The position numbers and the translations under genes are program-made. Shown here one piece after another: positions 27,399 to 40,100 of a stretch of 64,000 nucleotides of DNA (positions are counted from its first letter, which is position 1; each line of letters opens with the position of its first letter). A model generated the notes under the pieces. The model searched no databases. It was not told where the DNA came from and saw only the letters and a list, made by a program, of their open reading frames with translations. This DNA comes from Hirudinaria manillensis (taxonomy: Eukaryota > Annelida > Clitellata > Hirudinida > Hirudinidae), in contig CM067527.1 of assembly GCA_034509925.1 (NCBI GenBank), forward strand, positions 1,562,001 through 1,626,000, written 5' to 3'.

Positions 27399-29542
27399 TT
27401 ATTTAAAATAAATATTTTGAATAATTTATTGAATTTTCACTGCGAATAAACAATATTAATAGTAATAGTAATAATAATAATTGTTAATGTTGACATGAAT
27501 ACTAGCATGCAACATCAGCTTACCATAACCTAACCATATAGAAATAAAATTATTGTTATTAATCAACGTAATTATTGATATTATTATTATTATTATTGTA
27601 TTATATTTTAATACTTATATTATATTTTTTTATTATTAATGCGATAATAAATTGGCTAGCAGTGGACTTCAGTTCTTACCTGGTAAACTTTTCCTTGACA
27701 ATCTCCTCATGGTATTCGCTGAACTCGTCCCCGGTACAAGTGGTCACAGCCACAGTCGGCTCTGAGTCCACCAAATAGTCGTCGAAGGGATGCCCTGGTT
27801 CGTGGGGAGCTTTGGTCACTTGGAGCTCTCCCTCGGTCACTTCCTTCACCTTTTCCTTTTCTTCCTCTTCGCCTTCCTTTATTGGGGGAGTGATCGGGTG
27901 AGGAGTGATGCTTTCCGCCGGAGGAACTGTAGTCGCCTCGACCTTTGGATAGACCTCGGTATCCTCGGTGGTTTCCTCCGGTTCCACGGCGGGTATCCTT
28001 GCGGTGGTCACCTCCAAGAAGGTCACTTTGTCCTCTTCCTCTTCGTCGTCATCCGGTTTGACGGTCAAAACTGTGTGCGTCGTTGTTTCTTCTACGACCG
28101 GATGGACTGCAGTTGAGTGTTCCGTCACCGCTGCACTCGTGCTGACCTCTTGAACTCCAGGGACCTCTTTGTCCGGACGTCTCGTTCCGCTTCCGTAATC
28201 GTAATCGCCGGAACCTGAACCAGCCGCCGTTGAGTCTTCGTCATCGTCGTCGTCGTCGCGACCTTTTACGACCTCGTCCAGGTGAGTGGTAACGACCTCG
28301 TCGGCGTCCGAGGTGGTTGATTCGATTCCCTCTCCGACTACTTTCTCCACTTTCTTCTCAGTCTCCTCCTCTTCATCTTCGTCTCTTCCAAACGTGGGCG
28401 TTGCGTCTTCGTCGCCGTCGACGTCACCGCCGCTGCCTACCGTAGTGACGTCACCGTCCTCATCGTCGTCGTCGTCATCGGTGGTGGTCTCCGCTTCGAT
28501 CGCTGTTGTCGTTGAAACGACTTCCTCAACTTCTTCGCCATGTTCGTCGTCACCTTTTCCAGGTGAAACCTCGTCGTCGTCGTCTTCGTCATCGCCACTG
28601 CCTTTGGTGGTGCCTTCATCATCATCGTCGTCATCTTTTTCTGCTTCAGCTTCGGCAGTTCCAACTTTCTTGACCTCATCCTCGACTTGTTTGGCCGTAG
28701 TGGTCTCTTCACTATAGTCGTCATCCCCGCCTTCGTCGTCGTCTGCGTCGTCACCACTGCCCTTCGTTGTGGTTTCATCGTCGTCCTCTTTGGCTTCTTT
28801 TGCAGTCGTCGCGCTGGTAGTTGTTACGACTAGATCGGCGCTTGCCGTCGTCGTTGGTTCCTTGTCGTCGTAATCGCCTGCTCCATCGTCGTCATCGTCG
28901 TCGTCAACCTTTGCAACCGTGGTCGATTCATGGCGATCTTCGTAATCATCGCCGCTTTGAGTGACCTTGTCTTCATCATCATCATCGTCGTCGTCGTCGT
29001 CGTCGCCACTTTTTGCGGTCGTCGCTTCTGTAACGACGTCTTCTTTGACATCGTCCTCCTCCTTCTTCTCATCATCTTCGTCGTCGACTTTTGACGTCGT
29101 CACATCCTTGGCTTCTTCTCCGCTGCCCTTCTTGGAGTCATCGTCGTCATCGTCACCATCTTCGTCATCGTCGTCGTCATCTTCTTTCACGGTCGTCACT
29201 TTATCTTCGTCTTCAACAACTGCTTCACCGACCTCTTTAACTTCTACTTTTTCCTCTTCGCCGTCATCATCACCATCATCGCCGTCAACAGCCACGACGG
29301 GCGGCGAGACTGTGGTCAGTCTTACGTGCTCTCCGCTCGCTTCCCGGCCGCTTTCATCGTCGTCGTCATCGTCGACTCCCTTCTTTCCGGAATCTTCATC
29401 ATCATCATCACCGCTGCTCTTCTTAACTCCATCGTCATCCTCGTCGTCGTCTTCTTTCACTGCCCCTGTGGCGGTCAAGTCTTCTTTAACCACTTTCTCT
29501 GTGACTTCCTTGACAGTGTCTACATCTTCATCTTTATCAGCG

Positions 29543-29573
<31 letters not shown>

Positions 29574-32500
29574 TGTCCTTATCATCGTCATCATCTTCAT
29601 CTTTGTCCTTGTCATCATCATCATCATCACCTTCTTCTACCTTGCCTTTATCATCATCATCACCATCATCGTCGTCATCCTCCTCTTTTTTCTCCACTTC
29701 GGTTGTTTTCGCCGTTTCCTTGGTGATGACATCGCCGCTGCCTTTCTTAACTTTGTCCTCATCGTCGTCGTCATCGTCGTCTTCATCATCTTTGTCGACG
29801 ACTCCGCTTTCATCTCCGCCGACATCTTTGACATGTTTCTCCGTCGTCACTTCGTCATCATCGTCGCCGTCATCATCATCGCCGCTGCCTTTTTTGTCAA
29901 GCTTTTCTTCATCAACTTTGAGAGATTCTTCAAAGTCATCATCACCGTCGTCATCGTCATCTTCGTCATCACCACCATCATCATCATCGTCGTCGTCGTC
30001 ATCTTCTTTTTCTACTTCCTTTTCGGTTGTTTCATCATCATCATCGTCGTCGCCGTCATCTTCTTTCTTGACATCATCATCGTCATCATCATCTAAACCG
30101 CTTGTTTTCTTTTCAGTCTCTTCACCGTCGTCATCGTCATCGTCTTCATCGATGTCAACATCGGTAGCTTTCTTATCATCACCACTGGCTTTCTTATCGA
30201 CAACGTCATCGTCACCTTCTCCTTCTTTTTTCTTGTCTTCATCGTCGTCGTCGTCATGATCTTCCTTTTCTTTCTTATCACTTCCGTCATCATCATCATC
30301 ATCATCATCATCGTCATCGCCATCGTCGTCGTCGTCATCATCATCAACGCCAACTGGTGACTTCTTAGGTTCGTCTGTAACGTCGTCATCACCACTTACC
30401 ACCTTTTTTTCCACTTCATCATCATCATCATCACCATCACCGTCTTCGTCTTCATCACCATCTTTGTCATCATCGCCGCTTCCTTTCTTTTTATCAACAT
30501 CGTCATCGTCATCATCTCCTTCTTCGACAGCGTCAACCTTCTTATCATCGTCGTCGTCGTCGTCATCGTCTTCGTCATGGTCTTTATCTTTATCATCTCC
30601 CTTGCCATCATCATCATCATCACCATCATCGTCATCATCATCCACTCCAACGGTTGCTGGCGATTCTGGCTCCTCAACGCCTGCTTCCCCGCTAGCCTCT
30701 CCCTCCTCCTCCTCATCTTCTTTTCCAGTGCCATCTTCGTCGTCTTCCTCATCGATTCCGGTCGGAAGGCCGCTCACTTCTCCGGGCAGAGTCACGACTT
30801 CAGCTGCCGACGTAGCGACGCCAGAAGTGGAAGCTGCCGACGATTCCAGGTCGCCGCCTTCGTCGTCATCGCCGCCATCTTCTCCTTCTTCTTCCTCTTC
30901 TTTTCCGGACTCCAGCTTCTCGTTATCCAGATCCAAGATGGGGCTCTTCTCGGTGACCAAGACTTTCAGCGATTCCGGAGTCTCTCCGCTGGAGCTTTCC
31001 TCCTCCTCTTCGTCGTCGTCCTCCTCGTTTCCGCTTTCGACCATCTCACCGCTCTCGACCTTCGTGTCGAGGCCACCGCTCGACTTTCCGCTGGCGTGCT
31101 TCCATTGAGCGTTGCCCCTGGCAGCGAAGTATTGATTGGTTCTGAACTGGGGCAGATCTTCGGCGAAGGTCACGTAGTCTATCCCAGACGGTTCGTGGCT
31201 TTTGTCTGAAGTTTCGGACGCTTCCAGCTTGTAGGAGCTTTCTTCAGTAAGCCTGATGAAGGCAGCCTGCTGGTCGTCCGTGTCGTATTCTTCGTCCACG
31301 CCGTAGACTTTGCTCTCCGCTAGGTGGCTCTGCGAAGCGGAGTTTGAACTTTCGTCCTGGGATAGGTAGAGTTCAAAGGTCAGTTGGGCATCCGTTGGCC
31401 TCGTGAGCAGGACCTGGTGGATAGAGGTTGATGTATTATGGAGGGTCAAGTATTAAGCACAATTATTCAGGAAATGCTGAATTAATTCAATCGTAAAACG
31501 TAAATTATGTTAAATGCAATCACCATGACGACGAGTTCTTGATTGGTTGGCCCTGGGATGACCAGGGACTCAGGGGACCGGGTATAGTTGAAGTAGACTC
31601 CGTGTACTTCCAGTGCCCTGCTACTGGATATCTTGTGGTATCCGTTAAGAAGATATTCTCCGTCAGATGTCGTCAGCGCTGAGGAAGACGATCAGTCAAT
31701 CAATCAATCAATCTTTTGCTCAGCAATAAAATATAGCTTAATTAATTAAATAATCGGTAGACTCCGTATGAATAAATTATAATAAATTAATACCGAGGAA
31801 GGTTCTATTCACGCCGTCTGGATTTTTTATGTTGATGGAGGTGGAGCCTTTCGGCAGGACCATGACTTTGTGGTAGCCAGCTGTTGATTCAATATGTTAC
31901 TTTAGTAATTCGTAATTAATTAATATTAATTAATTAATTTATTTAATTATTTATTTATATTTATGTTTAATAGTCTATTTATGGAGCGGTTTATTATTCA
32001 TCGAAATATTGTTGACGTAGTTAATAAAAACTCTAATATAAAAGTTATTACTAATAATTAAAAATTAATGATAATAATAATAATAATAATTAATATTATA
32101 TATTATTTTATAAAAAATAAATATTACGTAAAATAATTCTCAGTCAATACCTCCTCTAAATGCTGTCAAATTGAAGCTCTTTGAATGCTTCTTGCAAGTC
32201 GTTCCATCCCCTCCGCACATCATGCACTTATCGAACTCTTTGGGCGAGCCCAGCTCCCTGTCACACCCGACGGGCTGGGTATTGCAAAGGTCATTAGAGT
32301 GCGGTGCGGATGAATAACGTAAATTAACTTTTAAAAGCTTAAAAAATTTCTAATTACCGCCTAACCTTACTTATTTACTTCTGGTATGATCATAATTTCT
32401 AAGTTAAGTTCTTGTCTGAGATTATACGGCGCTAGAAATAATATTATGACATATATGGTACTTTCCAAAAAGTTATAAAAACTCAGAGATTGTTTTTAAT

Positions 32501-34963
32501 TATATTAATTATTATTAAAGCTTAATATTTATGCTTATGTTATTAATTGTATTATTATTATTATTAAGCTAGAATTTATATAGTTTTAATTTATAGTCAA
32601 GCTAGTAAAGTAAGACTCATTATTGACATCGTGGATGCATTCAGGAATTAATCCTTCTAAATTCAGTTCGTTCAATTCCATATTTTTCTTTTACAAAGAA
32701 GCCTTTGATGAAGTTAAAATATTGATTAGAATCTCAATAATAATTTTTCCAGACTCCTCAAACAGACGAAGTCTGAAGGGGTGAACCTCGTGCGAATAGT
32801 TTTTTCGAAGGATCTATTGATCTTCCTTTGATCGTAAGGATCGTAAGGGATCATTTCCAGGTAAATATTTTTTTTTCGGATGAATTTTACTTTCCAATCA
32901 ATTCTTATTAGAGAAATAAAAAAAAATTGTGATTATTTATTTTTATTTTTATTTTTTTTTTGTGTCTGAAAGGTTTTTATTCGGCACGATTTTAGTATTT
33001 TTTGTTTGTTACAGGTATATTTCCTTCCACGTAGGAATATGGCAGTCATCTTCTAAGGTTTCAGTATTCTCTCTTTGGACTGACAACTTGTTAGGCTGTC
33101 ATGTCTCTGATCTGATCATTCTAAAAAGTCTGCAGTTGTGACTAGGATGAGCGTTGCGAAGCAAAAAAGGATTCTATTTTTTTTTTTGTTTACTTTCCCA
33201 TAATTAGAATATAAAAAATAAATTTTGATTATTCTGAATATTTAATTAATCATTTGATTATTTAATTCCAATTTGTGAAATAAAATTTTTCATTGAAAGG
33301 CGATGGTGGTTCACACCCTTTTGAACCAATATGGAGGAGGGCTGTGATTGGTCGGGTGGGAACCGCTATTTTTTTTTTTTTAAATTTGAATTCCATCTTG
33401 TTTTGAAATGGCTTCTGAGAATTTTGTGAATGTTTCAGAAAGTTTCATGTATCTGGAGACTAAATAAATAAAATAAATGGAAAAAATAAAATAAATAATG
33501 CTTGAAAAAATTTAATGTTACAATATTCTTATCTTCTATATCGGTAGGACAATGTTTCAAAACTTGAAAATATGTTTTAAATTCACTGAATTAATTGGTT
33601 TAGAAAAAAAGTTGTTTAAGAGGAACAAATTACTTTTTAATTATAAATAAAAAATTTTAATTTAATTTTAATGTTCCAATTTGTTTTTAATAAAAATAAA
33701 AAACCGAGCAGACGCCTCTGTGCCTATTTCTGGCTCGTGTTTTTCAACAAATTACGTTCAGGAGCAGACGATTCGATGCCGTCGGTTTCGAAGGCGGTAA
33801 ATAATTTTGACGATAAAAGAGGAATTCTGTCGATAAATGTTTGATCGTTTCAATTTTCAATGAAATGAAAAATGAGAGTCGAAAGAGATTTTCTCTGTTC
33901 AATCATATTTTATTAAGGCGTGGTTTTGCAACTGGTGCAAGTGATCTTCGCAAGCAGAGAGAAAAGAGTTCGTGTTGGTTCGGAGACGAATAATTGTTGG
34001 AAAACTATTCTAATGCTTGTCACATGTGAACAAAAAAAAATAAGTTAAGGGCATAGTGGTCCAATTTTAGCAACTACCTCATGCCTCCCCAATCTGAACA
34101 GTAATATGTCTTACGAGGTGAGGTTAGTGGATGGAGCCATCAGGGGAAAGGTGTAAGATAATGATGGTAATTATGATGATGGTAAATTTATTTCAGTCAC
34201 GGATTTTTTTTTTCAATTTTCTTTTCGTCCGAGTACGATGTTGGAATTTGTAATCAGACTTTGCCAATTAAAACTGACATACTTTCTCTTCTAATGTCTG
34301 AATCTGAAACCATGGATGGATGGATGGGTGGGTGGGTGGATGGATGGGAGGGTGGATGGATGGATGGATAGATGGATTGAGTGAGTAGAGGATGGATACC
34401 AAAAGAGAAAAATAATTAATTCGGGTAAAAATTAAGTAGGTCGTCTGGACTGGAGTGGAAATCTTTTTGATGTTTGGATCATTTTTAAATGTCTTATTAA
34501 CATTTCGAATAAATTTCAATTAGTCATTATTATTATTATTATTATTATTATTGCCATAATTGTCGTTATTATTATTATCAAACTAGTAATGACGTTACTA
34601 TTATTATTACAACTTACGTAATAGATGCACAATGGTAATCTATTATTTATTAATGAATTTACCACTTATTAATTTATTATTTAACCATTGTTATTATTAT
34701 TATAACTAATAGTAACAGTTGGGGGTTGAACCTACCTTGCAGACGTTTTCCACACAGATCCCAGAGAGGTTCGGACCGCACGGGGTTCCGTCCTTGACCG
34801 TTTCTGAGAACTTGAGGTAGAATTTGTCGCCTTTCGTCCTACAGTACAACTCACAAGTGGCCCCGGAAGTGGCTGTCGGTGAATTTTGTTTAATTGGAAT
34901 TAAATATTTAAAATGGTAAAATATCAGTTAATACGTTAAAATGTCGATGTTAAACTTACAGTC

Positions 34964-35006
<43 letters not shown>

Positions 35007-37051
35007 GTTATTGTTGTTGTTGGTATATATTATGTTGCATTATTACATTATATATATATTATTAATATTATGATAAATTTAGATACTAAAGATAATTATA
35101 CAGTGGTAATAACATGTATATTATTAATATACTACATATGCTAACAAGCTGTTAATTTTGGTAAATACATATTAATTACATAAGAAATAATCCGATATGC
35201 TTGAAAATAAAACTATAGGAAATCATGGAGTCTTGAGAGATGGAAAGATATGCGACACCATTGATATTCAGATGAATGGATGGATTAGAAACGGCTGAAT
35301 AACGACATAAACCAGACATTAAATTTTAACGCAATTTTTGGAAATCATATTTTTTTTTAATTGCAGACTTTGTATCCGGAAATTTATTTTGTTAATATTT
35401 GTAATAATAATAATATTATATTATTATAATAATATTATATTATATTATTATTATATTATTATAATATTATATTATATTATTATTATTATTATTGTTGTTG
35501 TTGTTAATAGGATGTTTGGAGTTTAATGTGATTAATATCTTTTTCTTTTGAATGTTATTCAGTCGGGCGTAGGATTTAAGACATGTTTGTTAGAAATAAA
35601 TTTAATGGCTTTTTATTTTATTTCATTTTATTTTATTTTTTTATTTTCCAATTCGAGCGTAAAATTAAAATTAAAAGTTTTATTCAACTTATTTATTTTT
35701 AAAATTATCTGAATTATTATAATAGACTTCTATATTTTTTTGAATTAATTGTACTGCCATAAACATACTTAAACAGGGGGGCATTAAAAATAATAACGTT
35801 ATTATAATAATAAATTTAGATGTTATAGTGCCAATGAAGATGTATAACACCAATAAATCTTTTTGTTTTAAATTTTTTCTATCGGGATTTAAGAGTTTAT
35901 ACAGTATATAATAGCATATAAAGTGATAATAACTAGCCAGTATTTTGTAAAATAATAATAATAATAATAATAATAATAAAGGTCCTTGATAAGGGATATA
36001 TATTTGAGGATATCTTAATATGGTTTGGTAAGTGGATCAAAAAAATAATTTATAAAAATTATGCTAGGACTAATTTATGATGGTAACTTCCTAGCTCTTA
36101 CCTACAAAGCTATGTTAACACGATGATATAGCGCTAACTTATAAGTCATGATAACTCGATTCAGACATCACGACCGACTCTCAAATCACGTGGAAATCAT
36201 CGTCCATCATCGTTTCCAGATTTTCCAAGAAATGGATCGTTTTTAGCACCGAAGAATTGCAATTAGGAAGGCGGTAAGAAGCCATTTTTATTCGTTTTTT
36301 ACGACCCATTTCCAGGCCTTATTTTTTTTTTGCACGGGTCGCATTTTATTGATTCGCAAGTCGTCAACTTCAAGGTAAAAAAAAAATAAATATAAATATA
36401 AAATGATTGTTTTTTAATCTGCATCTTCAAATTCTCCTCTTTCAAAGGAGCCACGAAAATCCTATATTTTTTTTTGTGTGTCTTTCAATGCGATGTAAAA
36501 CGTTTTTAACCCAGAATAATAATAATAATAATAATAACAATAATAACAGTAATTACAGTAATAATAATCACGCTAATAATCATAAAAATAACATAACAAC
36601 AACGATAATAATAATAATAGTGTTTTTCCCATGGGATATTTTTCTCTCGCATCCCGGCATCATTCCACCTGGCTCCATAATTCCCTCCAGGCTCCACAAT
36701 TCCCTGCAGGCTCCTCACAATTCCCCCCAACCCCCCTTCCCCCCCATCCCCCCCCCCCCCCCCCCAAAAAAAAAAAAGAAAAAAAAAGATTTTTTTTACA
36801 AAAAAGGCAAAAGCTCTGCTCGTCAAGGATTTTCCCAGGAAATCGTTCTCACGGTGAAGAGCACAAAGATACATCGTCGTCGTCGTCATGGTAACATGGA
36901 GTAGTCTTTTCCAGTGGAGAAGAAAAAAATGTATTGCGTTCCGCTTCTCGGTTGGGTTGGGATTTCGGATTTTTTATTTATTTTTATTTTTCATTTTTAA
37001 ACTAAAACTCTTTCCATCTGTATCATATTAGTATCTCTCTCTCTCTTTCTT

Positions 37052-37130
<79 letters not shown>

Positions 37131-40100
37131 GTCTGTTTGTTTGTCAGGCTTGCTGAGGATGTTGTAAACATGTTTGGGAAAAACGATGGTTACTGTGCTA
37201 TGGTGAGTCATTTCGTTAGTCATAAATGTTAATTAGTTTAGTAATAATAATAATAACAATAATAATAATAACGATAAAAATAATTGTTAATTGTGTCGGT
37301 GGTAACAAACTATATTTATAGTTTAATAATAATAATAGTAATAATAATATATAATAATCTAGGATAATAAATCGCTACATAAACGAATGGTTGAGTGGGT
37401 GCAAAGCCATTTATTATTTTATTTTATTTCATTTATTTATTTATTTTAATTAATTATTTTTATCGTTATTATTAATTATAGTTTTAAAGACTTATTTTTG
37501 TATTATTTATTATTATTTTATTTTTTATTTATTTATTTATTATTTGCAAAAGAATTTTTTTTTTCAAAATAATTTCACCGACCGGAAATGTAAGCCTCCA
37601 GTTTGTAGAACTTTCCAGATATCGGTTTCTTTTCGTATTGTTCACACTGGGCCGTCCTAAAGTCAGGTGTGCCAGGTGGACACGGCTGGAAGTGACGTTC
37701 ATTATGATAAAGAATGGTAGATTATTCTTATAATTATTTTATTAATTTTAATTTAATAATTATAAATAAATTATTACTGGATTTGATAATGCATGAATGA
37801 TTCATTGATTGTTGTTAGATGTAATGTTATAGCGGTTGCTATTGATATGTTTTGTGATATTTTATCTCAATTAATACTAATATTATTGTTAATATTTCTG
37901 ATACTATGGTTATTATTTTTGTTATTATTCTTGTTATGATTATTATTTTTATTATTATTCTTGTTATTATTATAAAATAAAACCCGCATTTATTGTTTGT
38001 GCTAACTTGCTATTAATTCTGGTAAATATATTTTTAAATATATTAGAAATAATCGGATATGCTTGAAAATAAAACTATAGGAAATTATGGAGTCTTGAGA
38101 GATGGAAAGATATGCGACACCATTGATATTCAGATGGATGGATGGATTAGAAGCAGCTGAATAACGACATAAACCATATACTAAATTTTGATGCAATTTT
38201 TGGAAATCATATTTTTTTTAATTACAGGCTTTGTATCCGGAAGTTTACTTTGTTAATATTTGTAATAATAATAATAATAAAGATAATAATGTTCTTAATA
38301 TTGGCAACAATAACTTTTTAGTTTTCCAAATACCTGAGTATTGCAGGATACGTAGGACTTGTTAAAGGACAGGCATTCACTGTCAGGTCTGCAAAGAAAT
38401 TATGAAACGATCATAAATATTATTTATAATAACCAATGTGTCTAATAATAATAATAATAATAATTAACATTCGAAATTTTGGATTTTATTTTACATTATT
38501 TATATTTATTTGCAATAAATTGAGGGAATTCTATGAAATATTCTAAAACCTATGCTAAAATTTTCACTTCAATATTATGTGGATATGATACTATAATGTT
38601 GGAAAAATTAATTTCTCATAGTACCTATAAATATAATTATTTATAATTTATTTGTACGGTTAATAACTATTTATTAATATTTCCTTATTAATTTCATTTA
38701 TAATCTTATTAATTGATAAATAAATATATTTTATAAATATTTATCACTACATTGTTAATAATATAATAGAAATATTTATAAGTGTAAATAAATAAACAAT
38801 GTCAACAAATAATTATAAACATATAATTATTACCCATATTGAAGGCATCCGTTGAGGGCATGTCTCACTCCCCCACCGCAGCTTCTTGAACATTCACTCC
38901 ACTTGATCGTCTGTCCTGAAGCCTACAAGGGATAAGATAACCAGTGTTTAGGAAAGGCTTTACTAATAATAACAATAATAATAATAATAATAATAATAAT
39001 GAAAACAATGATAACGATAATGTTAATATGTGAATTAAGATTTTTAACAATTAAAATTAAATTAATTACAAATGTCTACATTTAAAATGTTTATAATTAA
39101 CAATAATAATAGTAATAATAATATAATAATAATGAAAATAATAATAACGATAATGTTAATATGTGAATTAAGATTTTTAACAATTAAAATTAAATTAATT
39201 ACAAATGTTTACATTTAAAAAATGTTTATAATTAACAATAATTACAATAATAATAGTAATAATAATAATAATATAATAATAATTTACAATATTTGAAAAT
39301 TTTGAATGATTAATGTTATCTCAATTCCGAAAATGGATGGACAGTCTTAATAAAAAGGTTAAAAATTACTTTCAACCAGCTGTCTAATTGGATCCGTCAG
39401 AAAGTAATAATATAATTATGGAGATAAATGTATTTTTTATTACGCCCTATTTTTAGACGAACCTAGAATTATTGTGAATTATTTTATGGGTATATATTAT
39501 TTTAAATATTAATAAATAAAACTTCAATTACAAATAAATTAAATCTTATTTATTTATTTAAATATTTAAAGTTAAAAATAATTATAAATAAAATGTTAAA
39601 TATATTATAAATAACATTATTATTTTAAACAAAATCTCTAACAAGTATAAATATATTTCATAATAAAATTCTAGTAAAATTATTTCGTTATTATATTAAA
39701 ATTATTTTCGACCACGATTACGAAACGACCATGATCGAGCATGTTGCATTGAGACAAGGCAGAGAAGATAGTGTTAAACGAACCATAGGGAGGCAAATCC
39801 TAGCCCCATCCTTACCCCATCCACCCATCCACCACTCATCCCCCCAATGAATTTTAAACGATAATTATCTCACAAATAATTTCTACAAAATCCAAAATAA
39901 TTTTGCTATAATATAATTATCCTTAAAATCTTTATGATTCAGATTTTTGTTTTCCTGAAAAAGTCAAAGCCATGAAAACTCCTTCAGATTTTTAAAATAA
40001 ATAATAATTACAACTGTAATAATAATAATAATTATTATTATTAATATCTTATATCTATATATATATATCTCATAATAATTTAATAATTATTATAATAAAA

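Larger units (their letters stand above)
34873..37582. other. Papilin intron with simple repeats and one copy of a 280-base repeat
   Basis: A 2.7-kb intron. It contains (ATT)n at 34966-35005, the dispersed 280-base repeat copy 1, a C-run/A-run at about 36747-36790, AAT runs and a (CT)n array at 37033-37135. Open frames here (for example 36407-36904) are repeat-driven. Confidence 0.65.

Noticed and set aside
28961-30259. 432-codon Ser-rich open frame on the plus strand
   Set aside because: It is the antisense of the papilin acidic exon; the Asp codons GAT/GAC read as ATC/GTC/TCA-type codons in reverse. No domain, and the minus frame is longer with matching splice phases.
36407-36904. 165-codon open frame
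   Set aside because: Runs through AAT repeats and a C-run/A-run; low complexity throughout and inside a papilin intron.
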